Assembly: GCA_963543695.1 (NCBI GenBank)
Contig: CAUUCF010000002.1
Coordinates: 43,192 to 107,191 of the forward strand
Origin: CAUUCF01 sp963543695
Lineage (GTDB): Bacteria > Pseudomonadota > Gammaproteobacteria > UBA9339
Length of the DNA: 64,000 nucleotides
Direction of reading: 5' to 3'
The first letter of the stretch is position 1. Every line of letters begins with the position of its first letter. The translations under genes and the position numbers were made by a program. Below the pieces are notes generated by a model that saw only the letters and a list, made by a program, of their open reading frames with translations, was not told the origin of the DNA and searched no databases. Positions 9,499 to 16,156 of the stretch are shown here, piece after piece.

Positions 9499-10239
9499 AT
9501 GCAAAAAAATAAAGTATTTTTTTATAAATTCGTGCGAAATAATTTATTATTTGTCTTAACAATAATTTCAAGCTTAATTTTTTCTTCAAAATGTAATAAA
9601 TATACAAACATGAATTCAATAAAAGCAATGTACTATAACCTAGACTTTAACTTAAGGCTTAGAATATTACTAGAAGCGAACGGGATTTCTAGAAAGAAAA
9701 TAGCTAATGCCTTACAAGTAACAGAATCAGTTATTAGTTCATGGTTCTTGTCTAAATGTAGAATTAAAATTCATTATATCGAAAAAATCTTAAATTTTTT
9801 AGCTAAAGAGCACGTTGATATTAGCAAAGAATGGTTATTAAATAACGAAGGAAGTATCCCTAGTTCAATCAATGCGAAATATAAAAAAAGGTTAGAATTT
9901 TTAATGGAACAACATCAAATCAAAAAAGGGATTACTCGTTGTTCTTTGAGCACTAATTTCAAATTAAAAATTTTGCTCTCTTATAATAAAATCACTAACA
10001 AAAAATTTGGTGCATTTTTAGGAGTTTCCAGCGTCAACGTTGGGTTATGGTTTTCGCTAAAAACTAAAATTCCTTTACACCGGATTGACAAAATTCTTGA
10101 ATTTTTCAAGCAGGAAAACATTCAAATCGATAAAAACTGGTTATTATATAATGAAGGATCTCCTCCTGATTTTATTACTCCAAAACATAAAGAAGCCATT
10201 AATAAACTAATAAACCAACTGATGTTAAGTAATCACTAA
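9499..10239 (+). CDS. Protein with two tandem HTH repeats
   Basis: The protein contains two copies of a unit of about 90 residues. The first has LRLRILLEANGISRKKIANA, then VISSWFL and DISKEWLLNNEGSIPSS. The second has FKLKILLSYNKITNKKFGAF, then VGLWFSL and QIDKNWLLYNEGSPPDF. Each unit looks like a lambda-repressor-type helix-turn-helix followed by the WLL.NEG.P motif common in phage-type repressors. I infer DNA binding. The N-terminus is doubtful: TTG at 9490, ATG at 9499 and ATG at 9610 (MNSIKAMYY) are possible, and the residues before 9610 are hydrophobic. No strong Shine-Dalgarno is visible. It stands alone next to the peptide cluster on the opposite strand and could regulate it, but that is only suggested by position. 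Confidence 0.65.
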   Translation: MQKNKVFFYKFVRNNLLFVLTIISSLIFSSKCNKYTNMNSIKAMYYNLDFNLRLRILLEANGISRKKIANALQVTESVISSWFLSKCRIKIHYIEKILNFLAKEHVDISKEWLLNNEGSIPSSINAKYKKRLEFLMEQHQIKKGITRCSLSTNFKLKILLSYNKITNKKFGAFLGVSSVNVGLWFSLKTKIPLHRIDKILEFFKQENIQIDKNWLLYNEGSPPDFITPKHKEAINKLINQLMLSNH

Positions 10240-10825
10240 ATACTGAAAAATTGATCCGTTAATAATTTACGGATCTATCCCGTTTAACCTTGATTATTTT
10301 ACTAGTTTATTTTTTAACTCGATCAATCGAAAGGATGGGATAAAAAAGACGAACCTAATCTTTACTTTAATTCAAACCGTGGTCTAGCCAACGCATTAAA
10401 ACTTTTTTATCACCTGGGCATTTTCAAGGCTTTCTTTCTGTTCATACCCCCCTGCATGAACCTATTTTCGCAATAATGTCGACAAGCTTTCTGACTTTCG
10501 TAAATTTCAACATACCTCGTTGTGTAACGTCTCTCAGCTATCGATCTTTTACCTTAACAATGGCATCCACTACTTATTATACCTTTGCATTCCGTTGGAA
10601 CTTTTAAATAAAAAGATATACCCTCATACCCTCAATAATTTACGTAAGCTTTAGTACGTAATTACAAAACTATTATGTGCCGTTAAAATTTCCGTCCTTT
10701 TTTCCCATCAAATCCCAAAACCATAAATAGTTTTACAAGGTATTAAATTTAAACCTAATTTGTTCTAATATTAATGATCTAATTTTTTCTAAAAGAAGAA
10801 TGACCTAACTTTCAATTAGGGCTAT
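10240..10825. other. Gap holding a ruined peptide copy
   Basis: This 586-base stretch has no intact gene. Bases 10367-10590 hold a decayed peptide gene (listed separately). Bases about 10600-10760 resemble the upstream region of the other peptide genes (TTTTCCCATC, CCATAAATAG and an ATTACA box at the promoter position), which shows that promoter and gene were copied together. Confidence 0.5.
10367..10590 (-). pseudogene. Ruined GG-leader peptide gene
   Basis: On the minus strand an ATG at 10590 opens MQR, as in the intact copies, but most of the leader is deleted. Shifting frame recovers ISSGCHC followed by TAA, then RYVEIYESQKACRHYCENRF, matching ECQYYCGNRLYLGC of the neighbour at 10826. 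After another shift, KVLMRWLDHGLN ends at 10367 and matches the LVRWL tail of the copy at 14943. At least one stop and two frameshifts make it non-functional. Confidence 0.65.
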
Positions 10826-11038
10826 CTAACCAACGTATAAAGCACCTATATGTTCATCTTCCTCGTAACATCCTAAATATAATCGATTTCCGCAGTAATA
10901 TTGACACTCTGTTGAATTTACGTAAATTCCAGAATATTTTATTACGTAGCTCATTATACCGATGTTATTCCTTCTACAAAAACAATGGCATTCACCACCG
11001 ATTATTAAATTCAAAGCACGTTCGTCAAGTTTTTGCAT
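10826..11038 (-). CDS. GG-leader six-cysteine peptide, tail truncated
   Basis: The predicted 70-residue peptide has the leader MQKLDERALNLIIGG and a mature part with CHCFC, CQYYC and GC, the six-cysteine layout shared by the cluster. GG leaders are normally cut and exported by C39-peptidase ABC transporters. I chose the ATG at 11038 because AGAGGA lies 6 bases upstream; the in-frame ATG at 11044 directly abuts that site and one at 11071 lacks one. The C-terminal tail is shorter than in its relatives. Just past EEDEHI another frame reads CFIRWLDSPN and then a stop, resembling the LVRWLKNHNPE tail of the copy at 14943, so a frameshift has probably removed the normal ending. Function unknown; a bacteriocin or signalling peptide is possible. 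Confidence 0.7.
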   Translation of the reverse strand: MQKLDERALNLIIGGECHCFCRRNNIGIMSYVIKYSGIYVNSTECQYYCGNRLYLGCYEEDEHIGALYVG

Positions 11039-11108
11039 TTCCATTCCTCTAGCATTTTTAAATAAAAACACATGTCATCAAATAAATTGTGTAAACAATT
11101 AGAGCCCA

Positions 11109-11114
11109 ATTATA
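11109..11114 (-). promoter_or_regulatory. Predicted -10 box of the peptide gene at 10826
   Basis: TATAAT on the minus strand lies about 71 bases before the ATG. The same box occurs 68-72 bases before the start of the other four peptide genes, within an upstream region that is conserved as a whole. No convincing -35 is seen. Confidence 0.5.
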
Positions 11115-11251
11115 AAACTATTACGTGAAATTAAAGAGTGCCTATCTTTTTAGACGCCAAATTAGAAAACCATAAATAGCTTCTTATACGATATTTAATC
11201 TAACCTTATCATTAAGATCATAATTAGGTTTTCTAAAAACTGACTAAACCT

Positions 11252-11521
11252 TTAATTAAAAGGTTTTAGATAATAACCCCCTATTGACCAATGTGTTAAA
11301 ATTCTCTTTACTAAATTCGCAGTATCCATATTTTGTTTATGATCATAACATCCTGCATATTGGAATTCATGTCGTCCACAATAATACCGACACTTCATCT
11401 CACTTGAGGAAACTCCAGCATAGTCCCTGAAACCACCTTCCCCTTCTATCACAATCATACAATAGCAATGACATCCGCCACCGATTACTAAATTCAAAGC
11501 GTACTCGTTAAGTTTTTGCAT
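11252..11521 (-). CDS. GG-leader six-cysteine peptide
   Basis: This 89-residue peptide begins MQKLNEYALNLVIGG, a double-glycine leader of 15 residues, followed by GCHCYC. A middle part follows with KCRYYC and AGC, then a tail DTANLVKRILTHWS. The pattern CxCxC, CxxxC, C matches its neighbours. The middle varies (MIVIEGEGGFRDYAG), which suggests diversification after duplication. AGAGAAAT before the ATG at 11521 is a weaker ribosome site than the AGAGGA of its relatives. It is a solo copy with no partner gene. Function unknown; secretion through a C39-type transporter is inferred from the leader. Confidence 0.75.
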   Translation of the reverse strand: MQKLNEYALNLVIGGGCHCYCMIVIEGEGGFRDYAGVSSSEMKCRYYCGRHEFQYAGCYDHKQNMDTANLVKRILTHWSIGGYYLKPFN

Positions 11522-11967
11522 CTATTTCTCTAAATTTTTTATATAAAAAATATATACCATAAACAAATTATGTAAAAATTAATATCTAGTTATAAAATTA
11601 TTATGTAAATAATAAATCTTTATTTTTTTTACAACGTCAAATTAAAATACAAAAAAAATTATCTAAATTTTTAAGGCAAAATTATCATTAAAACTAGTTC
11701 TTTTAAAAAAATTTCCGTATTTTTATTCATTCTATCTAATAAATGCTAGCGATTAGGCCATTAATCAAAATAACCACCGCAACCATGATTCATTTTTTCT
11801 TCATATGATTTGATAACCACCTCGTTCACCCATCTCGCAATTATCTTGCATAGTTAATCATCTTCTTATTTGCACCATAAGATCATTTAAATGAATCAAA
11901 TCTGGATCGTTAAAAATGCCATTTAAGTATTTTTGTAGCTTAACTTCATGGTTAACCTCATGTGAAA
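11522..11967. other. Gap: peptide promoter region and a likely gene remnant
   Basis: Bases 11522-11720 are the upstream region of the peptide gene at 11252 and resemble the other peptide promoters. Beyond that, a 37-codon frame on the minus strand (11858-11971, opening MISHEVNHEVKLQKYLNGIF) overlaps the end of the next peptide gene. It is followed by short out-of-frame pieces such as ARWVNEVV that recall the peptide tails. I read 11740-11970 as a probable remnant rather than a gene. Confidence 0.35.
11589..11594 (-). promoter_or_regulatory. Predicted -10 box of the peptide gene at 11252
   Basis: TATAAC on the minus strand, 68 bases before the ATG, is at the same place as the TATAAT of the other peptide genes. 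Confidence 0.45.
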
Positions 11968-12243
11968 TCATATTAAATCCCCAATTTCAAATCCAATTGA
12001 ATTTGGTAAATATCTTAACAAATACTCTGTACAAAACTGCTCTTTATCATCAAAATTTTGTATTTTATCATAACACCCTTTATAACCACCATGGTATTTT
12101 GTACAAACGTCTACACATGCATTGATATCGTAACTTTCTCCTACCCATTCTAATTCGTGTCCTAAAATTACTGGCTCACGGTAGCAATAACAATAACATC
12201 CCTCGATTATTAAATTTAAATCTTGCTCGTTCATTCTTTGCAT
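11968..12243 (-). CDS. GG-leader-type six-cysteine peptide with altered cut site
   Basis: The 91-residue peptide starts MQRMNEQDLNLIIEG, so the usual GG is EG here; cleavage by a C39 peptidase may be reduced. It is followed by CYCYCYREP, then ACVDVC and KGC, and a tail CTEYLLRYLPNS. The ATG at 12243 is chosen because AGAGGAAAT lies just upstream; the longer frame to 12300 runs into the promoter region. It lies between two other peptide copies and has no partner gene of its own. Function unknown. Confidence 0.7.
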   Translation of the reverse strand: MQRMNEQDLNLIIEGCYCYCYREPVILGHELEWVGESYDINACVDVCTKYHGGYKGCYDKIQNFDDKEQFCTEYLLRYLPNSIGFEIGDLI

Positions 12244-12551
12244 CTTTATTTCCTCTAATTGTTTTAAATGAAGTATATATACTCTAAATAAGCTAAACAA
12301 GGGTTAGACAATAATTATAGAATAATTATTTTATATTAATAAATTTTCCCTTTATTTTTTACAACGCTAAATCAAAAGCCAAAAAAATTATTTAGCTTTT
12401 ACGACAAAATTTTTATTAATTCTAAGACAAACCAATTCTCTGGCAAAGCGTCAAAACTAAGGATCGCTTTTTAGTTTAAACCGTATAACACAGGTCTAAA
12501 TGGAAGCAATTAATAACCTTCTGTCCATATTGCCAAATTATAAAAATAACC
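12244..12551. other. Upstream region of a peptide gene and 3' flank of the partner gene
   Basis: This 308-base AT-rich stretch contains the promoter elements at 12272-12319 and sequence similar to other peptide upstream regions. No gene is seen. Confidence 0.5.
12272..12319 (-). promoter_or_regulatory. Peptide promoter with palindromic AGTATATATACT
   Basis: A TATAAT box (complement of 12314-12319) lies 71 bases before the ATG at 12243. Between it and the ribosome site is a perfect 12-base palindrome AGTATATATACT at 12272-12283. The same palindrome occurs at the same place before the peptide gene at 14366. It would lie in the transcribed leader, a possible repressor site. Confidence 0.45.
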
Positions 12552-14348
12552 TTATGGGTGCAAACCGTAATTTTGAGTATATGATTGATCCTCCGCTTCA
12601 TCTTCTTCGTCATCTGCATCCGGAAATGGAGGAGATGCACTGTCAGTAGTTTCAAAACGCTGATCATTAGACAATAACCGTAAGTGTTCTGCTCTTAATT
12701 GGTTGCCATATTCATTCGACTCATCAATATTATTTCTAGCCATATCTTTGCGTATCGTGTCTACCTCTTGTCCTTTTGCTAATCTTCTTAACGTTTCTAC
12801 TAAAAATGGTCCGTCATTAAAAATATAAGTCTCATCCTCACTATGATCAATAATCTGAGGATGATTATCAGTATCAAACAGTTTTTCTACATTACCACTC
12901 AATATAATATCGGGAACATCATTACCCAATGGATCAACATAAATTTTAATATCATCTTTAATAAAAAAGGCGACCCAATGACTGAACCTGCCATCTATTG
13001 CAACAAGTATCGGAACAATAGATAGTTCACCTACACTCATAATATCACACAATGAACGCTTTAAATATTCTGAATTTTTTATAAACATCATATAAACAAA
13101 ATTAGTACGTATATTAATATCGTTACATTTAATAGCTATTATTAACTTAATAATATTTATGTTATAATGGTTTTGAAAAAAGAGGTAACTATTAGTTTCT
13201 TCTCTGTTTATATTACTCATATTTACTTGAGTTTCTAAAACAGCACTACTTTCTCTTAACTTCTGAAATATTTTTTTTACATTAGCTCTATTTAGATATT
13301 CGAAAAATAAGCCATATCTGTCTATTAACTTTATATAAAAAGGATTAATATGCAATAATTGTACTATTGAAGTTAATAATTTATTATCAATAGTTTGCGA
13401 TTTTATTATTCCATTCAATAATTCTTGAATAACATTCACAATATCTACACTTAAAACCGGTAACCAAGACAATAATTGTGCTAAATTAATTGTAATATTA
13501 TTTTCATAATTATCTGAATTAGCAAATATCAACAACTTCTCATTCAATACGTTGAATTTTTTTAATAAATTTGACGGAAATTCACTTAAGCATATTTGTA
13601 AAAGAATGAAATCTGGATTGCTAATTATTTGTCTATAAAATAAATTTGTATCATAACTGTTTATTTTATGAATATCGTAATTACTAAATATTTCTAAAAT
13701 ACTCTTTAATTCGTCTTTAAAGCTCCAATATTGTATCAAACCATTACCACATTTTTTACCAAATTCTACGAATTTTGTTATGTTTATTATTTCGCATTTT
13801 TTAAATAAAAAATTAATTATTAAATAATTGTGTAAAAAAGCACTTTTAGCTGATTCGAAAATTATTGCTAAAAATACGTGAAAACATTCATTAAAATAAA
13901 TCCTTCCTAATTTTTTATTTACATTAATAAAAATTTCAATACATCCATTTATTTGATACAAGTTATAACATTGACTTAAAAATTGAGTTTTACCGTTACT
14001 AATTGGACCATATTCAATATCGCATATTATTTCATCAACATGTTTTCCAGCTTTCCTAAAAAATTCTGAAATATTACATATTTCGTCTTGTTTTTTAAAA
14101 ATGTAATAAATACTATCGAAAACCATTCCATGTACGTTACCATTGTTATAAATAATTAAGCTAAATTTATAAGTCCCATATTTTAAATCCATCAGCCAAG
14201 GTACTTCATTATTTTGTTGTTCTGATTTAATCATATAGTTATAATTAGGGCTCACTAAGTAACCACCATTATAATTCATTACTCCAACAGTTAACTTAGA
14301 CCTTACTTGATTAATCAAAGAATTAATTTTTTTTAATATTTCTTCCAT
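12552..14348 (-). CDS. Large cassette protein with C-terminal Ulp1/C48-like domain lacking the catalytic Cys
   Basis: This 598-residue protein is the only intact member of the family also seen in ruins at 2290-3804 and 14781-14885. Residues 1 to about 420 match nothing I recognise and are Ile/Asn-rich. Residues about 440-530 look like a CE-clan (Ulp1/C48) cysteine protease. The signs are HW at 457-458, the YVDPLGN block with D472, and NDGPFLVETLRRLA around 511-524. In active enzymes that last block reads xCGPF; here the Cys position holds D512, so protease activity is doubtful. The end (residues 570-598) is acidic with ADDEEDEAED. Such domains in host-associated bacteria often act on ubiquitin-like proteins in the host. 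The gene follows the peptide gene at 14366 by 17 bases. Confidence 0.7.
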   Translation of the reverse strand: MEEILKKINSLINQVRSKLTVGVMNYNGGYLVSPNYNYMIKSEQQNNEVPWLMDLKYGTYKFSLIIYNNGNVHGMVFDSIYYIFKKQDEICNISEFFRKAGKHVDEIICDIEYGPISNGKTQFLSQCYNLYQINGCIEIFINVNKKLGRIYFNECFHVFLAIIFESAKSAFLHNYLIINFLFKKCEIINITKFVEFGKKCGNGLIQYWSFKDELKSILEIFSNYDIHKINSYDTNLFYRQIISNPDFILLQICLSEFPSNLLKKFNVLNEKLLIFANSDNYENNITINLAQLLSWLPVLSVDIVNVIQELLNGIIKSQTIDNKLLTSIVQLLHINPFYIKLIDRYGLFFEYLNRANVKKIFQKLRESSAVLETQVNMSNINREETNSYLFFQNHYNINIIKLIIAIKCNDINIRTNFVYMMFIKNSEYLKRSLCDIMSVGELSIVPILVAIDGRFSHWVAFFIKDDIKIYVDPLGNDVPDIILSGNVEKLFDTDNHPQIIDHSEDETYIFNDGPFLVETLRRLAKGQEVDTIRKDMARNNIDESNEYGNQLRAEHLRLLSNDQRFETTDSASPPFPDADDEEDEAEDQSYTQNYGLHP

Positions 14349-14365
14349 AAAATTTTTTAAGCTTC

Positions 14366-14653
14366 TTAAAAAATACCTCCAAATAACTCAATTTTATGTA
14401 CTGGTACACTATTAGAGTATGATAATTTATGAATCAAAGAATGAGTATCCCATCCACTATATTCAAAATATTGAGGAGTATGGTAACATCCCCTGTATTC
14501 ACTTCCCCAAGCCATACATTCTTTTTCACATCGTTTAGGACTATCAAATTCAAACAAATATTTTATATACCCAACAACAATAGGACTACGGTAACAATAG
14601 CAGTAGCATCCACCGTATATTAAATTTAAAACTTGCTCGTTTATTTTTTGCAT
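14366..14653 (-). CDS. GG-leader six-cysteine peptide paired with the large partner
   Basis: The 95-residue peptide has the leader MQKINEQVLNLIYGG and then CYCYCYRSP, RCEKEC and RGC, so all six cysteines of the family are kept. The tail GWDTHSLIHKL matches that of the copy at 14943. AGAGGAAAT precedes the ATG at 14653 at good spacing. The stop is 17 bases before the 598-aa protein, and the same peptide-then-protein order is seen in the decayed cassette at 1959-3804, so the two are probably one operon. Function unknown; export of the processed peptide is inferred. Confidence 0.75.
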   Translation of the reverse strand: MQKINEQVLNLIYGGCYCYCYRSPIVVGYIKYLFEFDSPKRCEKECMAWGSEYRGCYHTPQYFEYSGWDTHSLIHKLSYSNSVPVHKIELFGGIF

Positions 14654-14679
14654 TTTTATTTCCTCTAATATTAAAACAA

Positions 14680-14727
14680 AGTATATATACTCTAAATTAA
14701 TTAAACAACGGTTAGCTGGTAATTATA
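14680..14727 (-). promoter_or_regulatory. Peptide promoter with palindromic AGTATATATACT
   Basis: TATAAT (complement of 14722-14727) lies 69 bases before the ATG at 14653. A perfect palindrome AGTATATATACT sits at 14680-14691, as before the gene at 11968. This would drive the peptide and its partner protein. Confidence 0.45.
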
Positions 14728-14780
14728 AAAGTAGTTATTTGAAATTAAAATTTTTTACTTTATTTTTAAGCTAATTATAG

Positions 14781-14885
14781 CTTCCTGATTCACTAAACTG
14801 TATAATTAAGCGGTTTTCGTTATAATTCATCACATTTAAAGCCAGTAAAGACCTTCCCTATAGGATTAATTTGTTTATCTGTGTA
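14781..14885 (-). pseudogene. Stub of a second large cassette protein
   Basis: Minus-strand translation gives INKLIL, a TAG, then GRSLLALNVMNYNENRL. This aligns with INSLINQVRSKLTVGVMNYNGGYL at the start of the intact protein and with INNLILQYRNQL of the copy at 2290. The TAG stands where Gln is found in the copy at 2290. Only about 35 codons remain. It follows the peptide gene at 14943, so that peptide once had its own partner. Confidence 0.65.
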
Positions 14886-14942
14886 AGTTCATAATTCTAA
14901 TTAGGTAATGACATAAAATTTATTTAGTAAATTATAAATTAA

Positions 14943-15233
14943 CTAATCAAAACTCCTAAAAAGATCAACACATCCCTTAATTAAAGGTTCCGGATTATGA
15001 TTCTTTAACCAACGAACCAATGTATCTGTTTCCCAATCTGATTTATCAATGCTTTGTTTATAATCATAACAATCTAAATACAATTCATTTCCACAAAAAT
15101 GTGGACACTTCTTTTGATTTTTAAAAATACCCAAATATTCTATTTCATCAACTGGAACAATTGGCTGCCTTTTACAATAACAATAGCACCCACCGGTGAT
15201 TAGATTCAGCATTTGCTCGTTAATTCTTTGCAT
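14943..15233 (-). CDS. GG-leader six-cysteine peptide
   Basis: The 96-residue peptide starts MQRINEQMLNLITGG, followed by CYCYCKRQP, KCPHFC and LDC, with a seventh cysteine in the tail (KGCVDLF). The tail WETDTLVRWL is the best-preserved form of the C-terminal motif in this family. The ATG at 15233 is chosen over one 6 bases upstream because AGAGGAAATGGAG puts the ribosome site at better spacing. Its former partner gene survives only as the stub at 14781-14885. Function unknown. Confidence 0.75.
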   Translation of the reverse strand: MQRINEQMLNLITGGCYCYCKRQPIVPVDEIEYLGIFKNQKKCPHFCGNELYLDCYDYKQSIDKSDWETDTLVRWLKNHNPEPLIKGCVDLFRSFD

Positions 15234-15304
15234 CTCCATTTCCTCTAACTATTTTAATATAGAAGATGTATACTCTAAATAAATTAGACAATGGTTAACT
15301 GATA

Positions 15305-15310
15305 ATTATA
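15305..15310 (-). promoter_or_regulatory. Predicted -10 box of the peptide gene at 14943
   Basis: TATAAT on the minus strand, 72 bases before the ATG. A weaker version of the palindrome seen in the sister promoters (core GTATAC) lies between it and the ribosome site, near 15266-15271. Confidence 0.45.
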
Positions 15311-15437
15311 AAGTAATTATTTGAAAATAAACTTTTTTAACTTTATTTGTTCACAAGGTTCAACTAAAAAACACAAAAAATTAACTTTATTTTTGAAATA
15401 AAATCCTTATCTAATACGCAATTAATACGATTTAAAA

Positions 15438-16139
15438 CTACCTGTTTTTATAAAAACTAAATAAATCTTCTGCTGCTTCTACCTGTAAGGCTTCTTTTTC
15501 GGATTGACTAGGAACACGATTTTGAAAATTGACTGGTGCCCTTTTTATTAAAACGAAAGGCTTCTGCTCATTTCCTTCTCCCATCATTAAAACGGCACTA
15601 CTGGCTAAATGATCTAAAACGTTAGCTACAGAGACTTTTAATGGTTTGCCAAATAAATCCTTTTTCCCACGATAATCCTTTAAAGCTTCAAAACCACACC
15701 AACCAATCCCTATTCCTATTGTACCCCGGCGTAGCGGAGTAATATTACTATCCGTGAGGATAATTCCTAAGTATTGAATACTGTATAATTTACGTAAAAA
15801 TTGCCAGATCTGCTCTGCTACTTGTTGCGGTTCCTCAGGCCATAAAACGAAACCTTCCTCTACGTTCGAAGTATCAATGCCCGCGTTAGGCACTAGTCGC
15901 CCGTTTTTTTTCGTTAAAATAAAAGCTCCTTGCCCAAACTGTTGCTCACTTTCTTGCCGAATTAAAACTTCCCGCGGTTGATTACTACTAATTCTACCAG
16001 TGACAATACTGATTACTTTCCCCGCCATTACTAAAATATCTTTTTCAGATAAAACTGGTACCGTTTTTTCTAACCATTGTTCTAAAACAATTTCTTTTCT
16101 AAATTTAACGAGGGGTATTTTATAAGCCGTTACTTCCAT
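15438..16139 (-). CDS. CofE-like (F420-0:gamma-glutamyl ligase family) protein
   Basis: The 233-residue protein has the features of the CofE family. After a short beta-rich N-terminus (AYKIPLVKF) comes DILVMAGKVISIVTGRI, then a Gly-rich substrate and metal region, VPNAGIDTSNVEEGFVLWP, followed by ILTDSNITPLRRGTIGIGIG and LFGKPLKVSVANVLDHLASSA. In actinobacteria and archaea CofE adds glutamates to coenzyme F420. Many other bacteria carry single-domain relatives of unknown role, and no other F420 gene is seen here, so I do not assign that reaction. It lies 17 bases downstream of dnaE on the same strand and is probably cotranscribed. Confidence 0.8.
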   Translation of the reverse strand: MEVTAYKIPLVKFRKEIVLEQWLEKTVPVLSEKDILVMAGKVISIVTGRISSNQPREVLIRQESEQQFGQGAFILTKKNGRLVPNAGIDTSNVEEGFVLWPEEPQQVAEQIWQFLRKLYSIQYLGIILTDSNITPLRRGTIGIGIGWCGFEALKDYRGKKDLFGKPLKVSVANVLDHLASSAVLMMGEGNEQKPFVLIKRAPVNFQNRVPSQSEKEALQVEAAEDLFSFYKNR

Positions 16140-16156
16140 AATTAAATTACTTCTTA

